Notes under the pieces: model-generated | Told to the model about the DNA's origin: nothing | What the model saw: only the letters and a program-made list of their open reading frames with translations | Databases searched by the model: none | Source: an uncultured Verrucomicrobiota bacterium | Lineage (GTDB): Bacteria > Verrucomicrobiota > Kiritimatiellia > CAJWTS01 | Assembly: GCA_913047795.1 (NCBI GenBank) | Contig: CAJWTS010000022.1 | Span: 1-49,758, forward strand | Length of the DNA: 49,758 nt | Direction of reading: 5' to 3' | Part shown: positions 16,531 through 25,800 of the stretch, in pieces | How positions within the stretch are numbered: position 1 is the stretch's first letter | Layout: each line of letters starts with the position of its first letter | Program-made: the position numbers and the translations under genes

Positions 16531-18300
16531 ATGCGAAATGGTCTGTGCGTTTTCAGTTGTTGTCTAGTCTTGCTCATCGGGCAGGCCGGATGCCGGAAAG
16601 ATACGGAAAAAAACGCGAAACGCTCCGCACCGCCGGCCGAGGAGCCCGCGCCACTGGATGACGTCCTGACGCTGGCCTCCGAGGATCGGAGGGCTGGCGA
16701 TACAAACGCGGCCGTGAGGCGATTAAGAGCGGCCCTCGCGGACGGCCGATACGAATTCCAGTGGCCGGCCGTCATGTCGGATTTGCTGCAGACGCGAATC
16801 CAGCAGGGGGACCTGGTCGCGGCGCGTTCCGATTTCCTTGCAGCCGATACGCCCAGCATTCGGGTGGCGCAGGCCGGCATGGGCATGCTTGTGCAGGGCG
16901 CCGTCTCGCTGGATGAAATGTTCGCCAGCGCGGAATGGTGCGAGAGCGTGCTCGAGATGGATGTGTCCGATGCGGTCGTCGAGGCGGTATACACCACCGG
17001 CATGAGTCAATACCTTGGGGCCGACGCGACCAATGCCATGTGGGTATTGTTTGAGAAGGGGCTGGCGCGGGAGAAGATAGATGCGGAGAAGGCTGCGCTG
17101 GCGATACGTCCGTGGGTGATCGAATCCTTCAATTCAGCCAATCGCGCCATGCTCGATCAGTATGTCGCCTTGGTGCGGGAGAAATTCGCAGACCTCAAGC
17201 CGTTGGCTTCGCTCGCCACCCATGCGGAACTGGCAATCCTTAAGGACCGCGACTACGTCGCGGCGTTTGATCTGCTTGATCTGCGCAAGGGGGACCTCGA
17301 GCCCCGTGAGATCGCCGATTATCATCGTGAGTTTGCGACGCGCGCGATCACGGCCGGCGATGCCGAGACCTTAGCGCGCGTGCTCGCCCGTGATCCTGAG
17401 CTATGGGCATTCGTGACCGAGCGCAAGATCTCTGCGGTGATCAATGCGGGGAAATGGGGCGAGGCGCATGTGTTGCTTGAGGGCGATGGCCGCGAGCTGG
17501 GAGAGAGCATCCAGGCAAAGTTAATTACTGCCCTGCTCAAGGCCATTGAAAGGAAGAACGGTCCGCAGGCGGCACTCAATGAGGCCTTGCGCGCTTTCGA
17601 AATATACAAAGCAACGCCAGCGGTTGCCGGCGCGATTCTGCGCGGGGGTGTAAAACTGGATGTGCAGCGCCGGAGCGCAGGCGGCGTTGTGACCTGGTTG
17701 GAGCGCGGCGAGACCATGGGTATGCCGCCCGATGGGATATCGGTGGTTCTCCGCGAATCCGTCTACGCGATCCTGAATAGTGCAAAAGAGGCAGATTTGC
17801 AGCGCCTTCTGGATATTGGTATGCGAGCGCGGGAGAAGGCGGGCGAGTTCGAAGAGGGCGCACTCGGCTCGGTGCTGCTCGACCTTAGTTTCACGCTGAG
17901 CAAGCACGAATCATCGATCAAATTGCTCGAGGCAGGCATCAAGGGGCGCCCCGATGAATGGACCCGGGTCATGCTCAATAAGGTGCGCGCGCATCACGCG
18001 ATGGAGACCGGCGAACTGGACGTGGCGATCGCACGCTTCCAGGACTTCATGCAGCATCTGCAGGACGCGGGCGAGGATCCTCATGATCCGGTTGCGGGCG
18101 AAGCCGTGCCGGTCGAAATGGTATTGGGTTTCAACGAAAAACGGATCGGCGATCTTTATGCACAACAGGATAAGGACGAACTGGCCGCTCTACATTACGA
18201 CCGGGCGCGTGCGATGTACGCCACGGCTGCAGCGCGCGCGGAAACGGACACTGTCAAGGCGCGTATCGCCGGCGAGGTGATCGAGGTACCCGGTTCCTGA
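16531..18300 (+). CDS. lipoprotein with TPR-like helical repeats, function unknown
   Basis: A 589-residue protein. ATG 16531 follows GGAGGT with a four-base gap. The N-terminus (MRNGLCVFSCCLVLLIGQAGC) is a lipoprotein signal, with Cys21 as the likely lipidated residue, although Gln at -3 is unusual. After a Pro/Glu-rich linker the rest is almost entirely alpha-helical pairs in the style of TPR or Sel1-like repeats (for example RRAGDTNAAVRRLRAAL near the start and GDLYAQQDKDELAALHYDRA near the end). Such proteins often scaffold envelope assemblies, but no partner is indicated. It has its own promoter and precedes the cysteine desulfurase gene by 72 bases. Confidence 0.75.
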   Translation: MRNGLCVFSCCLVLLIGQAGCRKDTEKNAKRSAPPAEEPAPLDDVLTLASEDRRAGDTNAAVRRLRAALADGRYEFQWPAVMSDLLQTRIQQGDLVAARSDFLAADTPSIRVAQAGMGMLVQGAVSLDEMFASAEWCESVLEMDVSDAVVEAVYTTGMSQYLGADATNAMWVLFEKGLAREKIDAEKAALAIRPWVIESFNSANRAMLDQYVALVREKFADLKPLASLATHAELAILKDRDYVAAFDLLDLRKGDLEPREIADYHREFATRAITAGDAETLARVLARDPELWAFVTERKISAVINAGKWGEAHVLLEGDGRELGESIQAKLITALLKAIERKNGPQAALNEALRAFEIYKATPAVAGAILRGGVKLDVQRRSAGGVVTWLERGETMGMPPDGISVVLRESVYAILNSAKEADLQRLLDIGMRAREKAGEFEEGALGSVLLDLSFTLSKHESSIKLLEAGIKGRPDEWTRVMLNKVRAHHAMETGELDVAIARFQDFMQHLQDAGEDPHDPVAGEAVPVEMVLGFNEKRIGDLYAQQDKDELAALHYDRARAMYATAAARAETDTVKARIAGEVIEVPGS

Positions 18301-18372
18301 TTCTCCGCTAACTTCGCGAGGATTTCCGCCGTACGTCGTGCACAGTCCCGCTACATCCAGAAACCTTTCCGC

Positions 18373-19503
18373 ATGACCGATTCCGTCTATCTCGACAACA
18401 ACTCAACAACTCCTGTTGCCCCTGAAGTTGTCGAGGCGATGACCGCCAGCCTGGCTGGGAACTGGGGCAACCCCTCCAGCATGCATTCGCTTGGCGTCAC
18501 GGCGCGCAAGACAATGGATTCGGCACGTCGGCAGGTCGCAGACCTGGTGCATGCGCGGCCACCGGAGATCGTCTTCACCAGCGGGGGAACCGAGAGCAAT
18601 AACCTTGCACTCCGATCGGGTCTGGCCGCCAGTGGCTTGTGCCGCGTGATCACGACCCGCGTCGAGCATCCCTCCGTGCTAGAATTCTGTCGCAGAATCC
18701 AGAAGGATGACGTCCGGGTGGAGTTGATCGATGTGGATCGCGACGGACGATTGAAAATGGACGCCTTTCGCGCGGCGCTCGATACGGGGCCCGCACTGGT
18801 CAGTATGATGTGGGCTAACAACGAGACCGGCGTCCTCTTTCCGGTGGAGGAGGCCGCGCGCCTGACCCATGCTGCCGGGGGACTGATCCATACCGATGCG
18901 GTGCAGGTGCTGGGCAAACTTCCGGTAGACGTGCGTTCCGCGGAATTGGATTTCCTCTCCGGTGCGGGACATAAACTGCACGGCCCCAAAGGGATCGGAT
19001 TTCTCTACGCCCGTCGCGGCATGGCGACCGATTCGGCAATGGTTGGGGGCCATCAGGAGTCGGGTCGCCGTGGCGGCACTGAGAATGTGGCGGGAATTGT
19101 TGGGCTGGGAATGGCCTGTGAGCTGGCGGCGGCGACCAGCCCGGATGATATCGCACGAATTGCTGGTCTGCGTGACCGACTGGAAACGGGTTTAATAGAC
19201 GCCTGTCCCGGCGCGGTTGTCAACGGCGGCGGCTCGGAACGACTGCCCAATACAACCCAGATCGCGTTCGCGAACGTGGAGGGGGACGCTCTGTTGCTGC
19301 GGTTGAGCGATCTTGGGATCGCGGTATCGCTTGGCTCGGCCTGCAGCACCGGCCAGATGGAAATCTCGCACGTCCTGCAAGCCATGCATGTTTCCCGCGA
19401 ACTGGCCAAGGGGTCGATGCGATTCAGCCTCAGTCGCTACACCACGCGGCACGAGGTCGAACGGGTCCTCGATATTGTGCCTCCGCTTGCGAATGGACGC
19501 TGA
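18373..19503 (+). CDS. nifS: cysteine desulfurase (NifS/IscS type)
   Basis: A 376-residue PLP enzyme that takes sulfur from cysteine for Fe-S clusters and thiolated tRNA or cofactors. The N-terminal YLDNNSTTPVAPEV is typical of type I desulfurases. His99 (VEHPS) stacks on the PLP ring, Lys201 (GAGHKLHGPKG) forms the Schiff base, and Cys324 (GSACSTG) in the mobile loop carries the persulfide; RRGGTENVAG is also intact. Start ATG 18373 fits the family N-terminus. No IscU or SufU scaffold gene is adjacent, so the sulfur acceptor is not evident here. The alternative IscS or NifS naming cannot be decided from sequence alone. Confidence 0.93.
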   Translation: MTDSVYLDNNSTTPVAPEVVEAMTASLAGNWGNPSSMHSLGVTARKTMDSARRQVADLVHARPPEIVFTSGGTESNNLALRSGLAASGLCRVITTRVEHPSVLEFCRRIQKDDVRVELIDVDRDGRLKMDAFRAALDTGPALVSMMWANNETGVLFPVEEAARLTHAAGGLIHTDAVQVLGKLPVDVRSAELDFLSGAGHKLHGPKGIGFLYARRGMATDSAMVGGHQESGRRGGTENVAGIVGLGMACELAAATSPDDIARIAGLRDRLETGLIDACPGAVVNGGGSERLPNTTQIAFANVEGDALLLRLSDLGIAVSLGSACSTGQMEISHVLQAMHVSRELAKGSMRFSLSRYTTRHEVERVLDIVPPLANGR

Positions 19504-19556
19504 ACCCCCGGAACCGGGCGGTGGCGAGACCCTTCCCGTGCCCCTGTTTCGCATTT

Positions 19557-19578
19557 TCAGGCCCTGTTTCTGGCCTGA
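19557..19578 (+). terminator. hairpin downstream of the cysteine desulfurase gene
   Basis: TCAGGCC (19557-19563) and GGCCTGA (19572-19578) form a perfect 7-bp stem around an eight-base loop, 53 bases behind the stop. No T-run follows, so termination is only suggested. Confidence 0.35.
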
Positions 19579-19584
19579 ATAGCC

Positions 19585-19613
19585 TTGACTGGCTGAAGAG
19601 CCTGCAAGATAGT
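19585..19613 (+). promoter_or_regulatory. candidate promoter of the giant coiled-coil gene
   Basis: TTGACT (19585-19590; 5 of 6 to consensus), exactly 17 bases, then GATAGT (19608-19613; 4 of 6). It would start a transcript near 19620 covering the coiled-coil gene and its membrane partner. Confidence 0.38.
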
Positions 19614-19810
19614 TGGCTACTGTTCTCACCAGTGGCGTTGAGCATGCGCGAGCTGGTATCGTAGCGGCTGATCTCGGGATTTTGTCTTACGTAGCGCGAG
19701 CCACATCGCACAATGGCGGAGACTATCCGGAATGTCCGCTTGCATGATAAACATGGACCGGGGACTCACCGGCCACCGCCGGCGGACCACCGCCGAATTA
19801 GGATAAATCG

Positions 19811-22800
19811 ATGGCCCAGGCAGCGACGAAAGACAAGGTCACCCAGTGGTACCTGCGAATTGACGATGGATCGGTTTTTGGTCCGGTCCCGGAAGCAGAC
19901 CTCGTTGACTGGGCTGCCGACGGTCGAATTGCGCCCGGCAACAAGTTGTCCGCGGACCGCGAGCAGTGGATGCTCGCCGAGGAACTCGATGTGCTCGGCA
20001 TGGAGTGGTTGGTTAAGCTCGATGACGAATCCTTCTACGGGCCCCTGCATCCCGGATCACTGGCTGATCTTGTCGCCGATGGAACCATCTCTCCCGATGC
20101 GCCGTTGACCCACCGTCAAACCGGCAAGGAATCGACGGTCTCGAAGGCGATGACGCAGGCCAAGGCCGAGGTCTCACGATCCGCTGACGACCAGGGTACG
20201 ACGATTGAGAGCGAGGTTCGCCTTCCGCATGCGGCTCCCGGGAAGTCCAGCGCGGAGACGGAGTTGCGGTCACAGGTAGCGGAACTCGCGCGCAAACTTA
20301 AGGCGGCGGAAAAGAGGGGAAAGGATGCCCAGCGTACTCTCAAGTCGGAGAAAACGCGGCATGAGAAAGCGCTCAAGGATCTGGATGACAAGCGCAAGAA
20401 CTTGCAGGAGGAACTGAAAAGCACGCGCCAGGAACACGTCGCCGTGGCGGCGCAATTAAAGCTGGCCGAAGAGAACCTGGCCCAGATGGAGCAGCCGGAA
20501 GTGAGCGGCGAGATCGACTGGGTCGATTCGGGCAAAGGAGAAGCCCCGGGCAAGGCGGTCACGGATGAGGCGTCCAACCGGGTCATTGAACTGCAGCAGG
20601 AAGTTGAAGGCCTGAAGATAGACCTCGCTGCATCTGCCGACGCGGTGACCGAAGCCGATCAGAAGATCGCCGTGGCCGAGAAGGCGATCGAGAAGGAGCG
20701 GGCGTCCGCCAGGACGCGTGAGGCCAAGAGCCAGGCGCGCACGGACGCGCTTGCGGCTGAGAAGGATAAATCGCTCGCTGAACTCGAAGGCGAACGCAAA
20801 GCACTAACCGATCTCAGGGCGTCGGGCGCCGTCATCGCCGCGCAATTGGCTGAACAGGAAGAGCGCCACAAGGCGAGGCTTGCAGGGCTACAGGAGCAGG
20901 TGGCGACTGAGAAATCGTCACGCGAAGGCCTGGAAGCGGAGTTGGTCGATCGCGCCCAGAAAGCTGAAGACTCTGCGGCGGGGCTCCAGATCCGCCTCGA
21001 CAATCTACACACCGAATCGGGACAAGTGGAGAAGGTGCTGCACGAAACACGGCTTAAGCTCGAACATCGCGAGCAGGAATTCAATCGACTGCAGGCAACC
21101 GGCACGGAGCAGGAGCGCGAACTGCAATCGCGCATTGAGGAACTTGAGACGGGACATGCAGATCTGCATGTTGAGCACGAGAAACTTAAGCTGGTCGGCG
21201 TCGACCAGCAGACGCGCGAGGAAGCTATTTATCAGGAGGCGGAGGAGAAGCTGGGTCTTGTGCGCAAGGAAATCGAAGCCTTGACGGCCCGATCCGCTGA
21301 AGACCGTCAGCAGTTGGAAACCATGCAGGGCCACGTCGAAAAGGAGAAGAATCTTCATTTGACCAGCCAATCGCGCGTCAAAGAACTGCAGGCCGAGTTA
21401 CAAGCCGAGAAGGAAAAGCTCGGCGCGCGCGCGAAGGAAGCCGACGCCGCTCTCGAGCAGGCCCGTCAAGAGCTTGCTGCGGAACGGAAAAACACATCAC
21501 AGCAGATCGCGGAGTCCACGACGCAGCGGGAGAGTCTTGCGAAGAAGATCGCCACGCTCGAGACGAAAGCAACGTCCGTAGCCGGCGAGCGCGAGCAGGT
21601 TCAGAAAGCGCTGGACCAGACGCGCGAAGCGCTGGAGAGCGGCCGGGTGGACGCCGATTCACGCATGAAGGCGAAGGCCGCCGAGATGGCGAAGATGCGG
21701 GTGGACGTCGATACGCGCGCGAAGGAGTTGCAGGCCCGCATCGAGACAGCCGAAGTCGAAATGAAGGCCGTGCAGGAGCATCTCGCGGCCGAGTCCGAAC
21801 GAGTGAAGATGCTCCAGGGCGAGAAGGTGGAATCCGTACAGGCATCGGAAGAGCTTCGTCGGGAGACCGATGCCGAGGTCAAGGCCTTGGATGAGAAGCT
21901 ATCCCGGTCGAACAGCGAGATAGAGAAGGCACGAGCCGAACTCAAGCAGGTTCAGCGGGATAACGCCGAGCGCCTACAGGCTCTGGCTGATGCATCCACG
22001 GCGGCAAGCGCAGAACTGGAGCAGGCGCGGAGCACACTTGCGCAACGCGTCGAGGATCTCGACGCCGCACGGGAGAAATTGAATCTCGCCAAGGCCGAGT
22101 TCGACCGCCGTGATAACGACCTTGCGAAGATGCGCAAGTCTAGTGAATCACGAATTAAGGATCTGGAACAGGGCGTCGAGGCGGCGCGTGAGATGATGGG
22201 GATGCGCGAAAAGGAACTGGCCGCGGAGCGCGAAGCGCGGGCTGGCGCGGACAAGGATCGGTCGGAAAAAACAACAGCCCTTCAGGTTTTAACGAAGACA
22301 AGCGCGGATAAAATTACGGGCCTGAAGAACGATCTCGAGGTGGCGCAGACCGGTCTCGAGGAAGCACGCGTCGAGCTTGATGCCGAACGGAACCGACTCG
22401 AGGTCTCGACTCAGAGCGCGAGTGAAAGTGGGGCAGCGCTGAGCAAGCTGCAGAAAGAAAGCACCGCACGAATTAAAGAACTCGAAGCGTCTTTGGGCGA
22501 GGCGCGCGTCGGCCTGGAGACTCGATCGAAAGAATTGGCGGAGGAGCGTAAGCACCTGGAGCAGGTGGCCGGCCAGAATCGGGAGCGGGGCGAAGAACTC
22601 GAGAAAACCAAGCAGCAGGTCGGGAGCCGCATCCGAACCCTGGAGGCCGAGCTCAAGGAGACCCGTATTCATCGCGGCAACCTGGACAAGGAACTCGCTG
22701 CGGAGCGAAAGAAATTCGAAAAAATTGAGGCACGCGACAAGAAGCATCGTTCCCGTCTCGAAGAGATGCGGCGTGATGGCGAAGAGCGCGCCGCTCAGCT

Positions 22801-25800
22801 TGAGGCAACGTTACGCGACTTGCAGCAGGAATTAGGTAAAGGAAAGGCCGAGCTCGTGGCGGAGCGTGATGCGCTTGCAACAACGCGTTCGCAGAACGAG
22901 CAGCGTGGAGAGGAGCTGACGCAGCTCAAAGAAAGCAGCACGCAGCGGATCGCACAACTTGATGAGGGCCTGCAGGCGACGCGCAAAGAACTCGAACAGC
23001 GGCAGCAGGAACTTGTTGCTGAACGCGATCGGCTCCAGTCCACCAGCACACAGAACGAGCAACGTGGACAGGAACTCGAAAAGCTCAAGGCGACAAGTGC
23101 GGCCCGGATCGTGGAGCTTGGCGTGGGACTGAAGGCCGAACGCGAAGAACTCGAACTGCAGCAGAAAGAGCTCGCTACTGCGCGGGATCGGCTCCAGTCC
23201 ACCAGTACACAGAACGAGCAGCGTGGGCAGGAACTGACGCAGCTCAAGGAAAGCAGCGCGAAGCGGATCGCACAACTTGATGAGGGTCTGCAGGCGACGC
23301 GCGAAGAACTCGAAGAGCGGCAGAAGGATCTCTCTGCCGAGCGGGATCGGCTCCAGTCCGCCAGTACAAAGAGCGAGCAGCGTGGACAGGAACTGACGCA
23401 GCTCAAGGAAAACAGCACGAAGCGGATTGCACAACTTGATGAGGGCCTGCAGGCGACGCGCAAAGAACTCGAACAGCGGCAGAAGGATCTCTCTGCCGAG
23501 CGCGATCGATTCCAATCCGCCAGCACACAGAACGAGCAGCGTGGACAGGAACTCGAAGAACTAAGGACGTCGAGTACACAGCGGGTCGCGGAACTGGAAG
23601 AGGACTTGAAGACGACGCGGGCAGCGCTCGAACAGCGGCAGAAAGAGCTCGCGGTGGAGCGCGAACGCCTCACCTCCACCAGCACACAGAACGAGCAGCG
23701 CGGACAGGAACTCGAACAACTAACGCTAAAGACCACGCAGCAAATGGCGGAGCTTAAGAAAGCTCTCGAAAAAACTGGGGCGGAACTCGACCAACGGCGC
23801 AAGGACCTCGCGGAAGAGAGCCGACGATTGGCGGAGCTCTCAGAACAGAATACGCAGCGCGGACAGGAGCTGGCGCAGCTCAAGGAGACGTCGCGGACAC
23901 GGATTGACGAGCTCGATACCTCGCTCAAATCGAGGACAACCGATCTTGAGCAGCGCCGCAAGGAACTCGGCGATGCGCGCGCCGAACTGACCCGGATAAC
24001 GGTCGACCTGAAGAAGCGTGATGAAGAACTGGCGGCCGAGAAGGAGCAAAATGTCGCGCGACTTGCCGAAACCCAGGGAGCCCTGGGCGATAGCCGCGCG
24101 ATTGTTGAACGACAGCAGAAGGAAATATTTGATACGCGCGAAGCGATTGAGGCCGAACGCAAGCAGGTCCATGCCCGGACCGAGGAGATCCAGCAGGCCC
24201 GTGAGGTAACCCAGGCGCGCGTTAAGGAACTCGAGGAGCACGTTGGGGAACTTCAGGCCGATTTCCAGGCGAGCGCCGAATCTCTCGAAGAAGAGAAGAC
24301 GCATGTGGCCGCGGCCCGCAAGAACGTGGACCAGCTGAAGGGCGAGCTGTCGACCGAACGCGCGACCGCCCAGGAAAGAATTCAAGAGTTAATGGCGGCG
24401 ATCGAAGCGGCCCGCGAGGAAAGCACCAGCCTGCATACGACGATGGAAGGCGAGAAGAAGCGTGCGGACGGCCTGGCATCACAGGTGAAGGATCGAGACC
24501 GTTCAGTGGAGCAACTGAAAGCGACAACAGGCGCGTCCATATCCGCTCTCGAAACAAAGTCCGTCGAGCTGACGAAGGAACTGGATGGAACCCGTAGTCG
24601 CTTGAGCGAACTCCAGCAGCGCGCGGAGGCTTTGAACCGGGGCAATCGCGAGAAGGACGACCGACTCAAGAGCATGGAGGTTGGCACGTCAAAGCGGATC
24701 GCCGAGTTGGAGTCGCAACATGGCGACGTCTCGGCCGAACTCGCTCGGACGAAGGAGACACTTGAGAAGGAGAACGGTCGTATTGCACAGCTCAAGGCGG
24801 ATGTGAGCCAGAAAGACGCGGACATCGGTGACCTTGAGAAATCGTCATCGGCCCGAAACGAAGAACTGGGTGTACGCATCGACACGGTGAGCGGTGAGCT
24901 CGACGCGACCCGTACCGCGCTCGAACAGGAAAAGAGGACGCTCGCGGAGCTGCGTTCGGCATCCAGGAAAAGGGAGGAAGACCTTGCCTCGCGCGTTAAG
25001 GCCATACAGGCCGAGGCGACGGTGTCGGCGCAGAACCTGTCCCAGACACAGGAACAACTGACAGCAGGGCAGGCACGCCTGGACGAGTTGAGTGGCGAAC
25101 TTGAGCAGTCCCGCACGACGGTCGAGCAGAAGGAACTCGCGATCAAAGCCGCGCAGGTGGAGCACGATAAACTTCAGGATAGGCTCCAGAGCGAAATCGA
25201 GACAGGGCAACGGAAATTTGAAGCGACGGCCGGCACCCTCGAAGAGGTGCGCCAGGAACTCGCCGACCACGGCGATCAGATAAATGCCCTTGGAGTCGAA
25301 AAGGCCGAGGCCGAAAAACAATACGCGGAACGCCTGGCAGCACTGCAGCAGACGGCCAACGAGACGCGGCAGGGCTTGACGACGATCTCACAGGAGCGCG
25401 ACGCCCTTCGTCAGCGCGAGCAATCGCTCTCGGACCAGCTGGAAGAGGCGGTGCGCGGCAAGCAGTCCACGGAAGAGACCCTCCGCGACATCGAGAGCCA
25501 GCTTGCGGAACGCACGGAGGCTTACCGGCTCATCGTGGACGAGCAAAAGCAGCGCGAAGCGGAGATCTCGACCCGCAAGAGGCACATCGACAGCGTTATT
25601 TTGGACGAGGCGCGACAAGCGCAGCTCGCCATCGAAAGCCAGCGCCATTTTCTGACCGACCTGCAGCGCATGTTTGCCGACAACGAATCGGTGGCGCGCG
25701 ACCGAATCGAGAAGATGAAGGGCGTTTTAGGGGGCGATTTCGAGCAGCGTGCCGAGGCCTATGCGGAGCAGGTGGGTGCGGTCGAACGGGCGCAGGCACT

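Larger units (their letters stand above)
19504..19810. other. 307-base intergenic region
   Basis: No gene is visible. It holds a hairpin behind the desulfurase gene, a promoter candidate for the coiled-coil gene, and a GC-rich palindrome CCGCCGGCGG (19776-19785) shortly before the ribosome binding site AGGA (19800-19803). The predicted leader of the coiled-coil mRNA is about 190 bases. Confidence 0.6.

Noticed and set aside
22795..24162. Long minus-strand open frame (455 codons, rich in Ser, Arg and Cys) opposite the coiled-coil gene
   Set aside because: It mirrors the repetitive GAG/CAG/GCG codons of the coiled-coil repeats; composition is unlike a protein and no start signal is present.
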